Program-made: the position numbers and the translations under genes
Part shown: piece after piece, positions 8,906 through 17,458 of the stretch
Position numbering within the stretch: the first letter of the stretch is position 1
How the letters are laid out: each line of letters begins with the position of its first letter
Notes under the pieces: model-generated
What the model saw: only the letters and a program-made list of their open reading frames with translations
Databases searched by the model: none
Told to the model about the DNA's origin: nothing
Assembly: GCF_001678665.1 (NCBI RefSeq)
Contig: NZ_LZRP01000006.1
Span: forward strand, 1-64,000
Origin: Erythrobacter sp. QSSC1-22B
GTDB lineage: Bacteria > Pseudomonadota > Alphaproteobacteria > Sphingomonadales > Sphingomonadaceae
Direction: 5' to 3'
Length of the DNA stretch: 64,000 nucleotides

Positions 8906-9229
8906 ATGGTCAAACCGGAATGGGGCACCAAGCGGACCTGCCCGAAATGCGGCACCCGCTTCTACGATCTCAACAAGGACGAGCCCGCGACCTGCATCGA
9001 GTGCGGCGAGGAATGGAATCCCGAGCCCGTGCTGAAGTCCAAGCAGCCGATCCCCTTCGAGGAAGAGAAGAAGGAGAAGGAAGGCAAGGCCGACTCCGAT
9101 CTGGCAGATGACGATCTGGAAGACATCGACGATGACGACGATTCGCCCGACAATGAAGTCGATCTCGGCGGCGATGACGATCTCGGCGTATCCAAGGGCA
9201 AGGGCGACGAAGACAGCGTAGAGAGTTGA
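8906..9229 (+). CDS. TIGR02300 family protein (FYDLN acid domain)
   Basis: 107 aa. The N-terminus holds a small zinc ribbon (CPKCGTRFYDLNKDEPATCIECG, cysteines near 12, 15, 32 and 35). This is followed by a short Lys/Glu linker and a very acidic tail rich in Asp and Glu. This is the pattern of the TIGR02300 family, found almost only in alphaproteobacteria and without known function. It is divergent from aroA and followed by a strong hairpin. Confidence 0.92.
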   Translation: MVKPEWGTKRTCPKCGTRFYDLNKDEPATCIECGEEWNPEPVLKSKQPIPFEEEKKEKEGKADSDLADDDLEDIDDDDDSPDNEVDLGGDDDLGVSKGKGDEDSVES

Positions 9230-9245
9230 TTTAGCGGTTGCAAAA

Positions 9246-9275
9246 GGGAGGCGCCCTGCATAAAGGGCGCTTCCC
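9246..9275 (+). terminator. Hairpin after the TIGR02300 gene
   Basis: A 12-bp stem (9246-9257 with 9264-9275, one wobble) with loop GCATAA, 16 bp after the stop. There is no T-run, so it may end transcription weakly or protect the mRNA end. Confidence 0.5.
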
Positions 9276-9320
9276 GTAAGGGCTGCGCATCCGCAAGGGT
9301 GCCGTGCCCGCGAAATGTAT

Positions 9321-9396
9321 GGGGCCTTAGCTCAGCTGGGAGAGCGCAACACTGGCAGTGTTGAGGTCAGCGGTTCGATCCCGCTAGGCTCCACCA
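9321..9396 (+). tRNA. tRNA-Ala (GGC)
   Basis: Complete cloverleaf of 76 bases including an encoded CCA end. The 7-bp acceptor stem pairs GGGGCCT with AGGCTCC (one G-T pair). The D-arm is GCTCAGCTGGGAGAGC, and the anticodon stem CAACA/TGTTG encloses CTGGCAG with anticodon GGC. The T-arm contains GGTTCGATCC. GGC reads GCC and GCU alanine codons, which are heavily used in this GC-rich genome. Confidence 0.97.
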
Positions 9397-9572
9397 TTTC
9401 CCACCTCGCCGGTTTGCGGTGAGATGGCGAAGACAGATCAAGTCGGCTCTCATCGCGAGGTCCGCACGCTGGCCGACGAGTTTTCGTCCGCCGGCGTTTT
9501 TTGCTTATGTTCGGGCCATCGCGCTCGGAGTCGCTCATCGGGACGGGCGCGCTCGCAAGGAGTTGGTTCAGC

Positions 9573-11054
9573 ATGTTCGACAATTTGTCAGATCGGCTTG
9601 GCACCGTCTTCGATCGGCTCAAGGGCCGTGGCGCGCTTTCCGAACAGGATGTCCGCGATGCGATGCGGGAAGTGCGGATCGCGCTGCTCGAGGCCGACGT
9701 TGCGCTTCCCGTGGTCCGCCGCTTCATCGATTCAGTCACCGAGAAGGCGATCGGCCAGGATGTACTGCGCTCGGTCACTCCCGGGCAGCAGGTCGTAAAG
9801 ATCGTCAACGACGAGCTGGTCGAGATGCTTGGCGGCGACGAACCCGCGACGCTCAACCTCGATGCCAAGCCGCCAGTGGTGATCATGATGGTCGGCCTGC
9901 AAGGGTCGGGCAAGACCACCTCCACCGCCAAGATCGCCCGCCTGCTGAAGGAAAAGCACGGCAAGAAGGCGCTGATGGCCTCGCTCGACGTCAACCGTCC
10001 GGCGGCACAGGAACAGCTCGCGGTGCTCGGCCAGCAGGTCTCGGTCGCGACGCTGCCGATCATCGAGGGTCAGCAGCCGGTCGATATCGCCCGCCGTGCG
10101 ATGGAGAGCGCCAGGCTGCAATCCGCCGACGTGCTGTTGCTCGATACTGCGGGCCGGCTGCATGTCGATGAAGCCTTGATGGCGGAGATGAAGGCGGTCG
10201 CCGGAGTTTCCAGCCCCATGGAAGTGCTGCTGGTGGTCGATAGCCTGACCGGGCAGGACGCGGTCAATGTCGCCAAGAGCTTCACCGACGAGGTCCCGCT
10301 CACCGGGGTGGTGCTGACGCGGATGGATGGCGATGCGCGCGGCGGCGCGGCGCTGTCGATGCGCTATGTCACCGGCAAGCCGATCAAGTTCGCCGGCACC
10401 GGCGAGAAGCTCGACGCGATCGAGGCCTTCGATGCCAAGCGCGTCGCGGGCCGCATCCTGGGCATGGGCGATGTCGTCAGCCTGGTCGAGAAAGCCGCAG
10501 CGGCGGTCAACCAGGAAGACGCCGAGGCGCTCGCGCGCAAGATGGCCAAGGGCCAGTTCGATCTCGACGATCTGCGGATGCAATTGCGCCAGATGCAGAA
10601 CATGGGCGGGCTGGGCATGCTCGCCGGGATGATGCCGGGCATGAAGAAGGCCAAGGCGGCGATGGCATCCAGCGGGATGGACGACAAGGTTCTGGTCCAC
10701 ATGGATGCGATCATCGGCTCGATGACGCGCAAGGAACGCGCCAACCCCGCATTGCTCAACGCCAAGCGCAAGAAGCGTGTCGCGGCGGGCAGCGGGCGGC
10801 AGGTGCAGGAGATCAACAAGGTGCTCAAGATGCACCAGGAGATGTCCCGCGCCATGAAGCAGATCAAGAAGATGGGGGGCCTCAAAGGCCTCGGCGCGAT
10901 GTTCGGTGGCGGCGGCGGAATGGGCGGCGGCGGCATCCCGGGAATGGATGGCCCCGGTCCGGGCGGGTTGCCCGGAATGGGCGGCAAGAAGGGCCCCGGC
11001 GTCGATCCCAACACGCTGCCCCCCGACCTGCGAAAACTGTTAGAAAACAAGTAA
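9573..11054 (+). CDS. ffh: Signal recognition particle protein Ffh
   Basis: 493 aa from the ATG at 9573, preceded by AAGGAG. Ffh binds 4.5S RNA and signal peptides and targets ribosomes to the membrane with FtsY. The N domain (about 1-85) is followed by the GTPase domain with GLQGSGKTTSTAKIA (about 108), DVNRPAAQEQL, DTAGRL and TRMDGDARGGAALS. The methionine-rich M domain (about 300-440) contains MLAGMMPGMKKAK. The last ~50 residues are a Gly/Pro/Met-rich tail. It lies 33 bp upstream of rpsP, a common alphaproteobacterial order. Confidence 0.98.
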   Translation: MFDNLSDRLGTVFDRLKGRGALSEQDVRDAMREVRIALLEADVALPVVRRFIDSVTEKAIGQDVLRSVTPGQQVVKIVNDELVEMLGGDEPATLNLDAKPPVVIMMVGLQGSGKTTSTAKIARLLKEKHGKKALMASLDVNRPAAQEQLAVLGQQVSVATLPIIEGQQPVDIARRAMESARLQSADVLLLDTAGRLHVDEALMAEMKAVAGVSSPMEVLLVVDSLTGQDAVNVAKSFTDEVPLTGVVLTRMDGDARGGAALSMRYVTGKPIKFAGTGEKLDAIEAFDAKRVAGRILGMGDVVSLVEKAAAAVNQEDAEALARKMAKGQFDLDDLRMQLRQMQNMGGLGMLAGMMPGMKKAKAAMASSGMDDKVLVHMDAIIGSMTRKERANPALLNAKRKKRVAAGSGRQVQEINKVLKMHQEMSRAMKQIKKMGGLKGLGAMFGGGGGMGGGGIPGMDGPGPGGLPGMGGKKGPGVDPNTLPPDLRKLLENK

Positions 11055-11087
11055 ATTCAAATAATTGATCTTGAAAGGTAAGATACA

Positions 11088-11645
11088 ATGGCAATTGCAC
11101 TTCGTCTCAGCCGTGGCGGCGCCAAGAAGCGCCCCTATTATCGCATCGTCGCTGCCGACAACCGTTCGCCGCGCGATGGCAAATATCTCGAGCAGATCGG
11201 CATCTACAACCCGCTGCTCGCCAAGGACGATCCCGCCCGCGTGAAGCTCAACGAAGACCGTGCGCGTCACTGGCTCGAAGTCGGCGCGCAGCCTTCGGAC
11301 CGCGTCGCCCGCTTCCTCGACGCTGCGGGTGTCCGCGAGCGTGCGGCGCGCAACAACCCCAACAAGGCCAAGCCGGGCGAGAAGGCGACCGAGCGCGCCG
11401 AAGAGCGTGCGACCAAGGAAACCGAGCGCAAGGAAGCCGAAGAGGCAGCCAAGGCCGAAGCCGCCGCCAAGCCCGCCGAAGAGCCCAAGGCTGAAGAGGC
11501 TCCCGCCGAGGAAGCCAAGGCTGAGGAAGCCCCCGCCGAGGAAGCCAAGGCTGACGAAGCGCCTGCCGAAGAGGCCAAGGCTGAGGAAGCTCCGGCTGAA
11601 GACGCCAAGGCTAACGACAAGAGCGAGGACAAGGCGGAGGGCTGA
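11088..11645 (+). CDS. rpsP: 30S ribosomal protein S16 with a long repetitive acidic tail
   Basis: 185 aa. The first ~80 residues are standard S16 ([24 protein letters not shown] and the following NPL segment). The family is normally 75-100 aa, so the C-terminal half is an extension. It is built from Lys/Glu stretches and imperfect 10-residue repeats of the form [10 protein letters not shown] (about 130-175), encoded by a 30-bp tandem repeat. Such Ala/Glu/Lys tails occur on S16 of related Sphingomonadales. It starts the rpsP-rimM-trmD-rplS ribosomal operon. Confidence 0.96.
   Translation: MAIALRLSRGGAKKRPYYRIVAADNRSPRDGKYLEQIGIYNPLLAKDDPARVKLNEDRARHWLEVGAQPSDRVARFLDAAGVRERAARNNPNKAKPGEKATERAEERATKETERKEAEEAAKAEAAAKPAEEPKAEEAPAEEAKAEEAPAEEAKADEAPAEEAKAEEAPAEDAKANDKSEDKAEG
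11487..11610 (+). repeat. 30-bp tandem repeat inside rpsP
   Basis: About four imperfect copies of a 30-bp unit encode [10 protein letters not shown]-like decapeptides in the S16 tail. Copies differ mostly at third codon positions (gaa/gag, gcc/gct), so the protein pattern is conserved more strongly than the DNA. Confidence 0.8.
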
Positions 11646-11665
11646 GCCTTCTGTCCAAGTCCGCG

Positions 11666-12154
11666 ATGACCGACAAGCCCGTCACCCTTGCCGCCGTAAC
11701 CGGCGCGCATGGCGTGGCGGGCGAAGTCCGTCTGAAACTGTTCGGCGATGGCTGGGAAAGCCTGAAGCCGCACAAGGCCTTCAACGGCGGCGCGCTGACG
11801 CTCGGAAAAATCCGCAGCGATGGCAAGGGCGGCGCGGTCGCGCGCTTCGCCGAGGTCGCGGATCGCAATGCCGCCGAGGCCTTGCGCGGCACCACGCTCA
11901 CCGTCCTGCGCGCCAGCCTGCCGGCGCTTGAGGAGGGCGAGTTCTACTTCTCCGACCTGCTCGATCTGGCGGTGGTGACCGACGCCGGCGAGGCGGTCGG
12001 ACTGGTTAAGGCGGTCGAGAATTTCGGCGCCACCGATGTCATCGAGATCGAGAAACCCGACGGCAAGACCGTAATGGTCCCGCTGACCCGCGAGGCGGTT
12101 CCCGAGTGGGACGACGAGCGGCTGGTGGTCGCGGCGGGCTTCGTCGAAGAGTAA
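11666..12154 (+). CDS. rimM: Ribosome maturation factor RimM
   Basis: 162 aa. RimM assists 30S head assembly and binds S19. The N-terminal beta-barrel begins with VTLAAVTGAHGVAGEVRLKLFGD, the diagnostic GxxxGxxGEV segment. The C-terminal PRC-barrel domain includes FYFSDLLDLAVV and later VMVPLTREAVPEWD. It starts 20 bp after rpsP. The usual next gene, trmD, is displaced about 1.7 kb by two inserted transcription units. Confidence 0.96.
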   Translation: MTDKPVTLAAVTGAHGVAGEVRLKLFGDGWESLKPHKAFNGGALTLGKIRSDGKGGAVARFAEVADRNAAEALRGTTLTVLRASLPALEEGEFYFSDLLDLAVVTDAGEAVGLVKAVENFGATDVIEIEKPDGKTVMVPLTREAVPEWDDERLVVAAGFVEE

Positions 12155-12160
12155 TCGCCG

Positions 12161-13084
12161 TCAGCGGCGCAGCGGGCGCTGCTCCCCGAGGAAATTGCGG
12201 ATCGCAGTGGCGCCGACGCCTGCCTGGCCCATGGCATGGCTGATCTGGTCGAGCCCGACCACCACATCGCCCGCGGCGAACAGGCCCGGGACATCGGTCT
12301 CGAGATGGTCGTCCACCAGGATGCAACCATCGTCGGAGGTTGTGGCACCGCAAGCCGACGCCAGCCCCGAACGAATGTCCGACCCCAACGCCGGATAGAC
12401 GCTGTCGAAGCGCATCCAGCCGTCGCCGGTTGCGACGCCGATCCCGCCGTGGTCGAGCGCGAACTCGCTGCAGGGGCCGGCGACGCGGGCGATCCCCGCC
12501 TCGTCGAGCGCGGCGCTGCAGGCGTCGGACAGGTCGTGATCGCCATGCGGCGAGATCAGCGTCAGATCGGCGGTGTAGCCGCGCAGGAACTGCGCCTCGG
12601 CGGTGCCGTGATCGCCCGTGCCCAGCACCGCGACGCGCTTGTCGGTGACCTCGTAGCCATCGCAGACCGGACAATAGCGCAGCAGCCCGCGCGCCAGTGC
12701 CTCGTCGTGGAACTCGTCCGCCATCCCCTCGGGGCGGCGATTGACCACCCCGGTGGCGAGCAGCACCGAGCGTGCCCGATAGGTCTCGTCGTCGCAGCGC
12801 ACGGTGAAAATGCCGTCTCCGGAGCGCGCCAGTTCGGTCACCCGCTTAGGCTCGCGCAGCGCACCGTACTTCGCCGCCTGGTCGCGCATCCGCTCTAGCA
12901 GGTCCGGTCCGCTGATGCCGTCGGGAAAGCCCGCGTGATTGTGGCTCATCGGGATCCAGCTTGCGCGGCTGGTGCCGCAGTCGAACATGCGGATCGCAAG
13001 GTGATAGCGCGCCAGATAGATCGCCGCAGTGAGCCCCGCCGGCCCCGCGCCCACGATGATGCAATCGTCGATGGTGTCCGTCAT
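12161..13084 (-). CDS. Thioredoxin-reductase-like FAD/NAD(P)-dependent oxidoreductase
   Basis: 307 aa from the ATG at 13084 ([27 protein letters not shown]). The N-terminal FAD-binding motif GAGPAGL (about 12-18), the redox motif CPVCDGYE (near 135-142, CxxC) and the NAD(P) site [15 protein letters not shown] (about 152-166) match low-molecular-weight thioredoxin reductases. Near the end is [33 protein letters not shown]. The usual HRR-type NADPH loop is not obvious, so specificity could differ from true TrxB. It is antiparallel inside the rimM/trmD interval: tail-to-tail with rimM (6 bp) and head-to-head with vapB. No thioredoxin gene is adjacent. Confidence 0.85.
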   Translation of the reverse strand: MTDTIDDCIIVGAGPAGLTAAIYLARYHLAIRMFDCGTSRASWIPMSHNHAGFPDGISGPDLLERMRDQAAKYGALREPKRVTELARSGDGIFTVRCDDETYRARSVLLATGVVNRRPEGMADEFHDEALARGLLRYCPVCDGYEVTDKRVAVLGTGDHGTAEAQFLRGYTADLTLISPHGDHDLSDACSAALDEAGIARVAGPCSEFALDHGGIGVATGDGWMRFDSVYPALGSDIRSGLASACGATTSDDGCILVDDHLETDVPGLFAAGDVVVGLDQISHAMGQAGVGATAIRNFLGEQRPLRR

Positions 13085-13154
13085 GCCGATTGAACCCTCC
13101 TGATGGTGCGCTCGACTCTGCCCGGAAGCGCGGCTTGATGCCAGTACCGGATTT

Positions 13155-13175
13155 GTATATACTCGAAGTATATAC
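13155..13175. promoter_or_regulatory. Palindromic operator/promoter of vapBC
   Basis: Two copies of GTATATAC (13155-13162 and 13168-13175), each itself a palindrome, are separated by TCGAA. They lie 11 bases before the vapB start. The first overlaps a TATACT sequence suitable as a -10 box. AbrB-type antitoxins usually bind inverted repeats at this place to repress their operon, so this is a likely VapB(C) binding site; it is inferred, not shown. Confidence 0.7.
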
Positions 13176-13186
13176 GGAGAGCGCAA

Positions 13187-13456
13187 ATGGGTGAAAACTA
13201 TCCCGCCAAGAGTTTCAAATCCGGCAATTCGATCGCGATCCGGATGCCGGCCGAACTCGGCATCGAAGCCGGGGAGGAATTCCGGCTGGTCAAGCATGGC
13301 GACGGCTCGTTGACGGCGACGCCGGTCAGCCGCTTGAAGGAAGGCTTCCTGGCGCTGGCCGGGAGCATGTCGCAGGGGTGGATGGCAGAAGGCCGCCCCG
13401 CCAACGAGCAGGATCGCCGCGACTGGAGCGGCAGCGAGGCTTCGGCCAGCCGCTGA
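13187..13456 (+). CDS. vapB: VapB-like antitoxin (AbrB/MazE type)
   Basis: 89 aa. The N-terminal half ([41 protein letters not shown]) is a swapped-hairpin AbrB/SpoVT DNA-binding domain. The C-terminal half is a flexible toxin-binding tail with [10 protein letters not shown]. It binds and neutralises VapC and probably represses the operon at the palindrome 11 bases upstream. Its stop overlaps the vapC start (TGATG), the usual coupling in toxin-antitoxin pairs. Confidence 0.88.
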   Translation: MGENYPAKSFKSGNSIAIRMPAELGIEAGEEFRLVKHGDGSLTATPVSRLKEGFLALAGSMSQGWMAEGRPANEQDRRDWSGSEASASR

Positions 13457-13842
13457 TGTATCTGCTCGACACCAACATCTGCATCGAGTTCCTGCTTTCT
13501 CGCTCTTCGGACATTCCCATTCGAATGGCCGAGGAGTTCGGGCGGCTTTCGGTCTCGACGATCACCGTCGCCGAATTGCGGGTCGGGAGCAGATCCTCCG
13601 CCGATCCCAAGAATGACGAGCGGCGGCTGGATCTTTTTCTGGCCGGGATCGAAGTCGAAGCGTTCGATTCCGTGGCGGCATCCAGCTATGGGCAGATCAT
13701 GCAACATCTCGAAATGAAACGGCGCAGTTTCGACCGCCTGATCGCCGCGCACGCTCTGGCACTCGACCGCACGCTGGTAACGAACAATCCGCGCGACTTT
13801 GCCGATATCCCCGGCCTCGCCACGGAGAACTGGACCCGATGA
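13456..13842 (+). CDS. vapC: VapC toxin, PIN-domain ribonuclease
   Basis: 128 aa from the ATG at 13456. PIN-domain pattern: [13 protein letters not shown] at the start (Asp5), ITVAELRVG with the second acidic residue (about 39), and [24 protein letters not shown] (Asp about 97 and the TNN..DF end motif). VapC toxins are Mg-dependent RNases that cut initiator tRNA, other tRNAs or the sarcin-ricin loop. All expected acidic residues are present, so the toxin looks active. Its TGA overlaps the ATG of trmD by four bases (ATGA), an unusual link between a toxin and an essential tRNA-modification gene. Confidence 0.92.
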   Translation: MYLLDTNICIEFLLSRSSDIPIRMAEEFGRLSVSTITVAELRVGSRSSADPKNDERRLDLFLAGIEVEAFDSVAASSYGQIMQHLEMKRRSFDRLIAAHALALDRTLVTNNPRDFADIPGLATENWTR

Positions 13843-14573
13843 GCTTCGCCGCCACCATCCTGACGCTCTACCCCGAGATGTTTCCCGGGCCGCTGGGGGT
13901 GTCGCTTGCCGGGCGTGCGCTCGAGCGGGGGGACTGGTCGTGCGAGACGCTCCAGATCCGCGATTTCGCCACCGACAAGCACCGCACCGTCGACGACACG
14001 CCTGCGGGCGGTGGCGCAGGCATGGTGCTCAAATGCGATGTGGTCGCCGCGGCGGTCGATCGCGCGGTCGAGCTTAGGCCCGAGGCCCCAGTCCTGGCGA
14101 TGACCCCGCGCGGTGCGCCGATCAGCCAGGCGCGCATCCGTGCCATCGCGGATGGGCCCGGGCTCACCCTCCTGTGCGGAAGGTTCGAGGGTTTCGACGA
14201 ACGCCTATTCGAGGCGCGTCCGGCAATCGAGCAGGTCAGCCTGGGCGATCTGGTGCTGTCCGGCGGCGAGCCCGCCGCGCTGGCGATACTGGATGCTTGC
14301 ATTCGGCTGCTTCCCGGCGTAATGGGCGCGCCTTCCAGCGGGACCGAAGAGTCGTTCGAGAACGGCCTGCTCGAGTACCCGCAATATACCCGACCTCAGC
14401 AATGGGAAGGGCGCACGATCCCCGAAGTGCTGCGATCGGGGGATCATGCGAAGATCGCTGCGTGGCGCCAGTCACGCAGCGAACACGACACACGGTTACG
14501 CAGGCCGGACCTTTGGGAATGCCGCAGTGGCGTTCGGGACCAGCCTGCCTCTGGCGCGCGGCATAAAGACTGA
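13839..14573 (+). CDS. trmD: tRNA (guanine-N1-)-methyltransferase TrmD
   Basis: 244 aa. Makes m1G at position 37 of tRNAs reading CNN/GG-type codons, preventing +1 frameshifts; normally essential. The SPOUT trefoil-knot methyltransferase features are present: [20 protein letters not shown] at the N-terminus, [26 protein letters not shown] (about 109-123), [18 protein letters not shown] and the C-terminal [12 protein letters not shown]. In the usual operon it follows rimM directly; here it directly follows vapC with a 4-base overlap and a GGAG 11 bases before its ATG, so its expression probably depends at least partly on the vapBC promoter. Confidence 0.97.
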   Translation: MSFAATILTLYPEMFPGPLGVSLAGRALERGDWSCETLQIRDFATDKHRTVDDTPAGGGAGMVLKCDVVAAAVDRAVELRPEAPVLAMTPRGAPISQARIRAIADGPGLTLLCGRFEGFDERLFEARPAIEQVSLGDLVLSGGEPAALAILDACIRLLPGVMGAPSSGTEESFENGLLEYPQYTRPQQWEGRTIPEVLRSGDHAKIAAWRQSRSEHDTRLRRPDLWECRSGVRDQPASGARHKD

Positions 14574-14586
14574 AGGACTTAGGTCG

Positions 14587-14955
14587 ATGAACCTGATTCA
14601 AACGCTCGAGGCGGAAGCCATCGAGAACCTCGGCAAGGATATTCCCGAATTTCGCGCGGGCGACACCGTTCGCGTCGGCGTGAAGGTCGTCGAAGGCGCG
14701 CGCGAGCGTGTCCAGAACTTCGAAGGCGTCGTGATCGCGCGCTCCAACCGCGGCATGGGATCGAATTTCACCGTGCGCAAGATGAGCTTCGGCGAAGGCG
14801 TGGAACGCGTCTTCCCGCTCTATTCGCCGATCGTCGATTCGATCACCGTGGTTCGCCGCGGCATCGTGCGTCGCGCCAAGCTCTATTACCTGCGCGGCCG
14901 CACCGGCAAGCGCGCCCGTATCGCCGAACGCCGCGACAACGCGCCCAAGGCATAA
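14587..14955 (+). CDS. rplS: 50S ribosomal protein L19
   Basis: 122 aa from ATG 14587 ([22 protein letters not shown]). L19 sits at the 30S-50S interface. The conserved [31 protein letters not shown] and [34 protein letters not shown] blocks are complete. It starts 13 bp after trmD and is followed by a strong terminator, so it ends the operon. Confidence 0.98.
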   Translation: MNLIQTLEAEAIENLGKDIPEFRAGDTVRVGVKVVEGARERVQNFEGVVIARSNRGMGSNFTVRKMSFGEGVERVFPLYSPIVDSITVVRRGIVRRAKLYYLRGRTGKRARIAERRDNAPKA

Positions 14956-14976
14956 GGCTTTCGCCATCGCAATACG

Positions 14977-15009
14977 AAAGGCGCTCCGGTTTCGGCCGGG
15001 GCGCCTTTT
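14977..15009 (+). terminator. Intrinsic terminator after rplS
   Basis: A 13-bp stem (14977-14989 with 14996-15008) with AAA/TTT at its base and a TTTT end, 22 bp after the rplS stop. A canonical rho-independent terminator. Confidence 0.9.
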
Positions 15010-15065
15010 GCGTTGGGCGCGGCACTGAACCTTTGCAAACGCGCCTTTGCAAACCGGACAAATTG

Positions 15066-15143
15066 TCGTCATTGCGAGCAACCGGAGGTTGCGCGACAAT
15101 CCAGGACGCGCCCTGGATTGCTTCGCTTCGCTCGCAATGACGA
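15066..15143. repeat. Palindromic dispersed repeat, copy 1
   Basis: Inverted arms TCGTCATTGCGAGC (15066-15079) and GCTCGCAATGACGA (15130-15143) frame a variable core that contains CAATCCAGG...CCTGGATTG as an inner stem. A second copy lies at 57367-57497. Such REP-like elements are scattered in many alphaproteobacterial genomes. This copy ends 13 bases before the start of the peptidase gene, and its edge supplies the GAGG that may serve as that gene's ribosome-binding site. Confidence 0.85.
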
Positions 15144-15156
15144 GGTTTGAATTGAC

Positions 15157-17388
15157 ATGCGTTCAATGCTGCTTGCCACCGCCGCGCTTTGCCTTGCCGC
15201 TCCCGCGCTCGCGGACGATCACGCGATGACCGCCGCTCCCGAACTGACATTCGAACGCGTCTTCGCCAGCCCCGACCTCGACGGGCCGAGCCCGCGTCAG
15301 GCGAAGCTGTCGCCCGACGGGCGGTTCCTCACCCTGCTGCGCAACCGCGAGAGCGACCGCGAGCGCTACGATTTGTGGGGCTACGACCGGACCAGCGGCG
15401 AATGGCGGATGTTGGTCGACAGCGAGGCGCTGGGGACGGGGCGCGAATTGTCCGAGGACGAGAAGATGCAGCGCGAGCGCGCCCGGGTGGGCAGCCTCAA
15501 GGGCATCATCGACTATCAATGGACGAGCGACGGTTCGGGCGTGCTGGTCCCGCTCGATGGCGATCTCTATCTCGCGCGGCTCGACGGCAGCACGCTGCGT
15601 CTGACCGACACCGAGGAAAGCGAACTCAACCCGGCGCTGAGCGAAACGGGTGAATATGTTTCCTTCGTGCGCGACCGGCGGCTCTGGGTGGGCGAAGTCG
15701 GCGGCGAGGCCGCGCCGATCACTCCGCAGGAGGAGAACGAGAACGTGCGCTGGGGCGAGGCCGAGTTTGTGGCACAGGAGGAGATGGCGCGGCTCACCGG
15801 CTACTGGTGGAGCCCGCAGGACAGGCGGATCGCGGTCGAACGCTTCGACGAGAGCGAAGTCGGCGTGGTTACCCGCGCGGCGATCGGCGCGACCGGTACG
15901 CGAGTCTATGACCAGCGCTATCCCGTGGCGGGCAGCGCCAATGCGCTGGTCGAGCTTTTCGTCATGGATCCCGACGGCCAGAACCGGGTGAAGGTCGATC
16001 TGGGTGCCGAGACCGATATCTATCTCGCGCGGGTCGACTGGGCGCCCGATGGCAGCGCGCTCTACGTCCAGCGCCAGAACCGCGAGCAGACCGTGCTCGA
16101 CATGCTGCGGGTCGATCCCGCGACCGGCGCGAGCGAAGTGGTGTTCACCGAACGCGCGGCGGTCGAGGATTACTGGATCAACCTGTCCGACGATTACAAA
16201 TGGCTCGACGACGGATCGCTGATCTGGTGGTCCGAACGCGACGGGTTCGGCCATCTCTATCGCTATGCCGATGGCGCCTGGACCCAGCTCACGCGAGGCG
16301 AGTGGATGGTCACCAAATTGGTCGGGGTCGATCAGCAGGCGGGCCGGGTCTATTTCCAGGGGACGATGGACGATGTGCTGGCGCAGCAGGTCTACAGCTT
16401 CGATCTCGACAATCCCTCCGCGATCGCGCGGCTGACCGATCCCGGCTATGTCAATTCGGCGAGCATGGATGGCAAGGCGCAGACGCTGCTGGTGAGCCGT
16501 TCCAGGCCCGACCAGCCGACGCAAAGCTATATCGCCGACACCGGTGGCGAGCGGCTGACCTGGATCGAGGAGAACGCGGTGGATGCCGAGCATCCCTACG
16601 CGCCCCACCTCGCCAGCCACCGGGCGCCCGAATTCGGGACCATCCTCGCCGAGGACGGCACCGAGCTGCACTGGAAGATGATCCGCCCCGCAATGGAACC
16701 GGGCAAACGCTATCCGGTCTATTACTACCACTACAGTGGGCCGGGCCCGCAGGTGGTGCAGCGGGGCTGGAGCGCGCCGCTCGAACAGGCGATCGTCGAC
16801 AAGGGCTATATCTGGTTCGCGCTCGACAACCGCGGCTCGGCCAATCGCGGGGTCGCCTTCGAACAGCCGATCTATCGCGGGATGGGCGGGGTCGAGGTGC
16901 GCGACCAGAAGCTGGGCGCCGAGTTCCTCAAGACGCTCGATTTCGTCGATCCCGACAAGATCGCATTGGATGGCTGGTCCTACGGCGGCTACATGACGCT
17001 CAAGCAGTTGCAGGCCGATCCGGGGCTCTACGCTGCCGGGGTTGCGGGCGCAACGGTCACCCGCTGGGAGCTTTACGACACGCATTATACTGAGCGCTAC
17101 ATGGGCACGCCGCAAGCAGATGGACCTGCTTATACTGCCGCTTCCGCCATTCCCGAGGCGACCAGCATCATCGATCCGCTGCTGGTGATCCACGGCATGG
17201 CGGACGACAATGTGGTGTTCGAAAATGCCACCGAGGTGATCGCCGCGATGCAGGAGGGCAATGTGCCCTTCGAGATGATGCTCTACCCCGGCTACACCCA
17301 CCGCGTGTCGGGCGAGCAGATCTCGCCGCATCGTTACAACACGGTGTTCCGCTTCTTCGAGAGCCATGGGGTGGCGCCGCCCGAGTGA
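15157..17388 (+). CDS. Dipeptidyl-peptidase IV-like S9 family serine peptidase
   Basis: 743 aa, exported: residues 1-19 form a signal peptide (MRSMLLATAALCLAAPALA). The N-terminal two thirds are a beta-propeller (DPPIV N domain), including the EE pair in FVAQEEMARLTGYWWSPQ that anchors the substrate N-terminus in DPP4 enzymes. The C-terminal alpha/beta-hydrolase domain has the nucleophile S608 in DGWSYGGYM, the Asp in HGMADDNVVFEN and the His in YPGYTHRVSG. It should remove X-Pro or similar dipeptides from peptides in the periplasm. It follows a palindromic repeat and overlaps nothing. Confidence 0.94.
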   Translation: MRSMLLATAALCLAAPALADDHAMTAAPELTFERVFASPDLDGPSPRQAKLSPDGRFLTLLRNRESDRERYDLWGYDRTSGEWRMLVDSEALGTGRELSEDEKMQRERARVGSLKGIIDYQWTSDGSGVLVPLDGDLYLARLDGSTLRLTDTEESELNPALSETGEYVSFVRDRRLWVGEVGGEAAPITPQEENENVRWGEAEFVAQEEMARLTGYWWSPQDRRIAVERFDESEVGVVTRAAIGATGTRVYDQRYPVAGSANALVELFVMDPDGQNRVKVDLGAETDIYLARVDWAPDGSALYVQRQNREQTVLDMLRVDPATGASEVVFTERAAVEDYWINLSDDYKWLDDGSLIWWSERDGFGHLYRYADGAWTQLTRGEWMVTKLVGVDQQAGRVYFQGTMDDVLAQQVYSFDLDNPSAIARLTDPGYVNSASMDGKAQTLLVSRSRPDQPTQSYIADTGGERLTWIEENAVDAEHPYAPHLASHRAPEFGTILAEDGTELHWKMIRPAMEPGKRYPVYYYHYSGPGPQVVQRGWSAPLEQAIVDKGYIWFALDNRGSANRGVAFEQPIYRGMGGVEVRDQKLGAEFLKTLDFVDPDKIALDGWSYGGYMTLKQLQADPGLYAAGVAGATVTRWELYDTHYTERYMGTPQADGPAYTAASAIPEATSIIDPLLVIHGMADDNVVFENATEVIAAMQEGNVPFEMMLYPGYTHRVSGEQISPHRYNTVFRFFESHGVAPPE

Positions 17389-17458
17389 GCGGCAGCTTGC
17401 GGTTGTGAACGGCGGCGGCATCGCTATGTCCCGCATGCAAACCTCTAGGAGACAGCAT

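Noticed and set aside
15047-15156. Small open frame across the palindromic repeat
   Set aside because: It translates the inverted repeat itself and has no family features.
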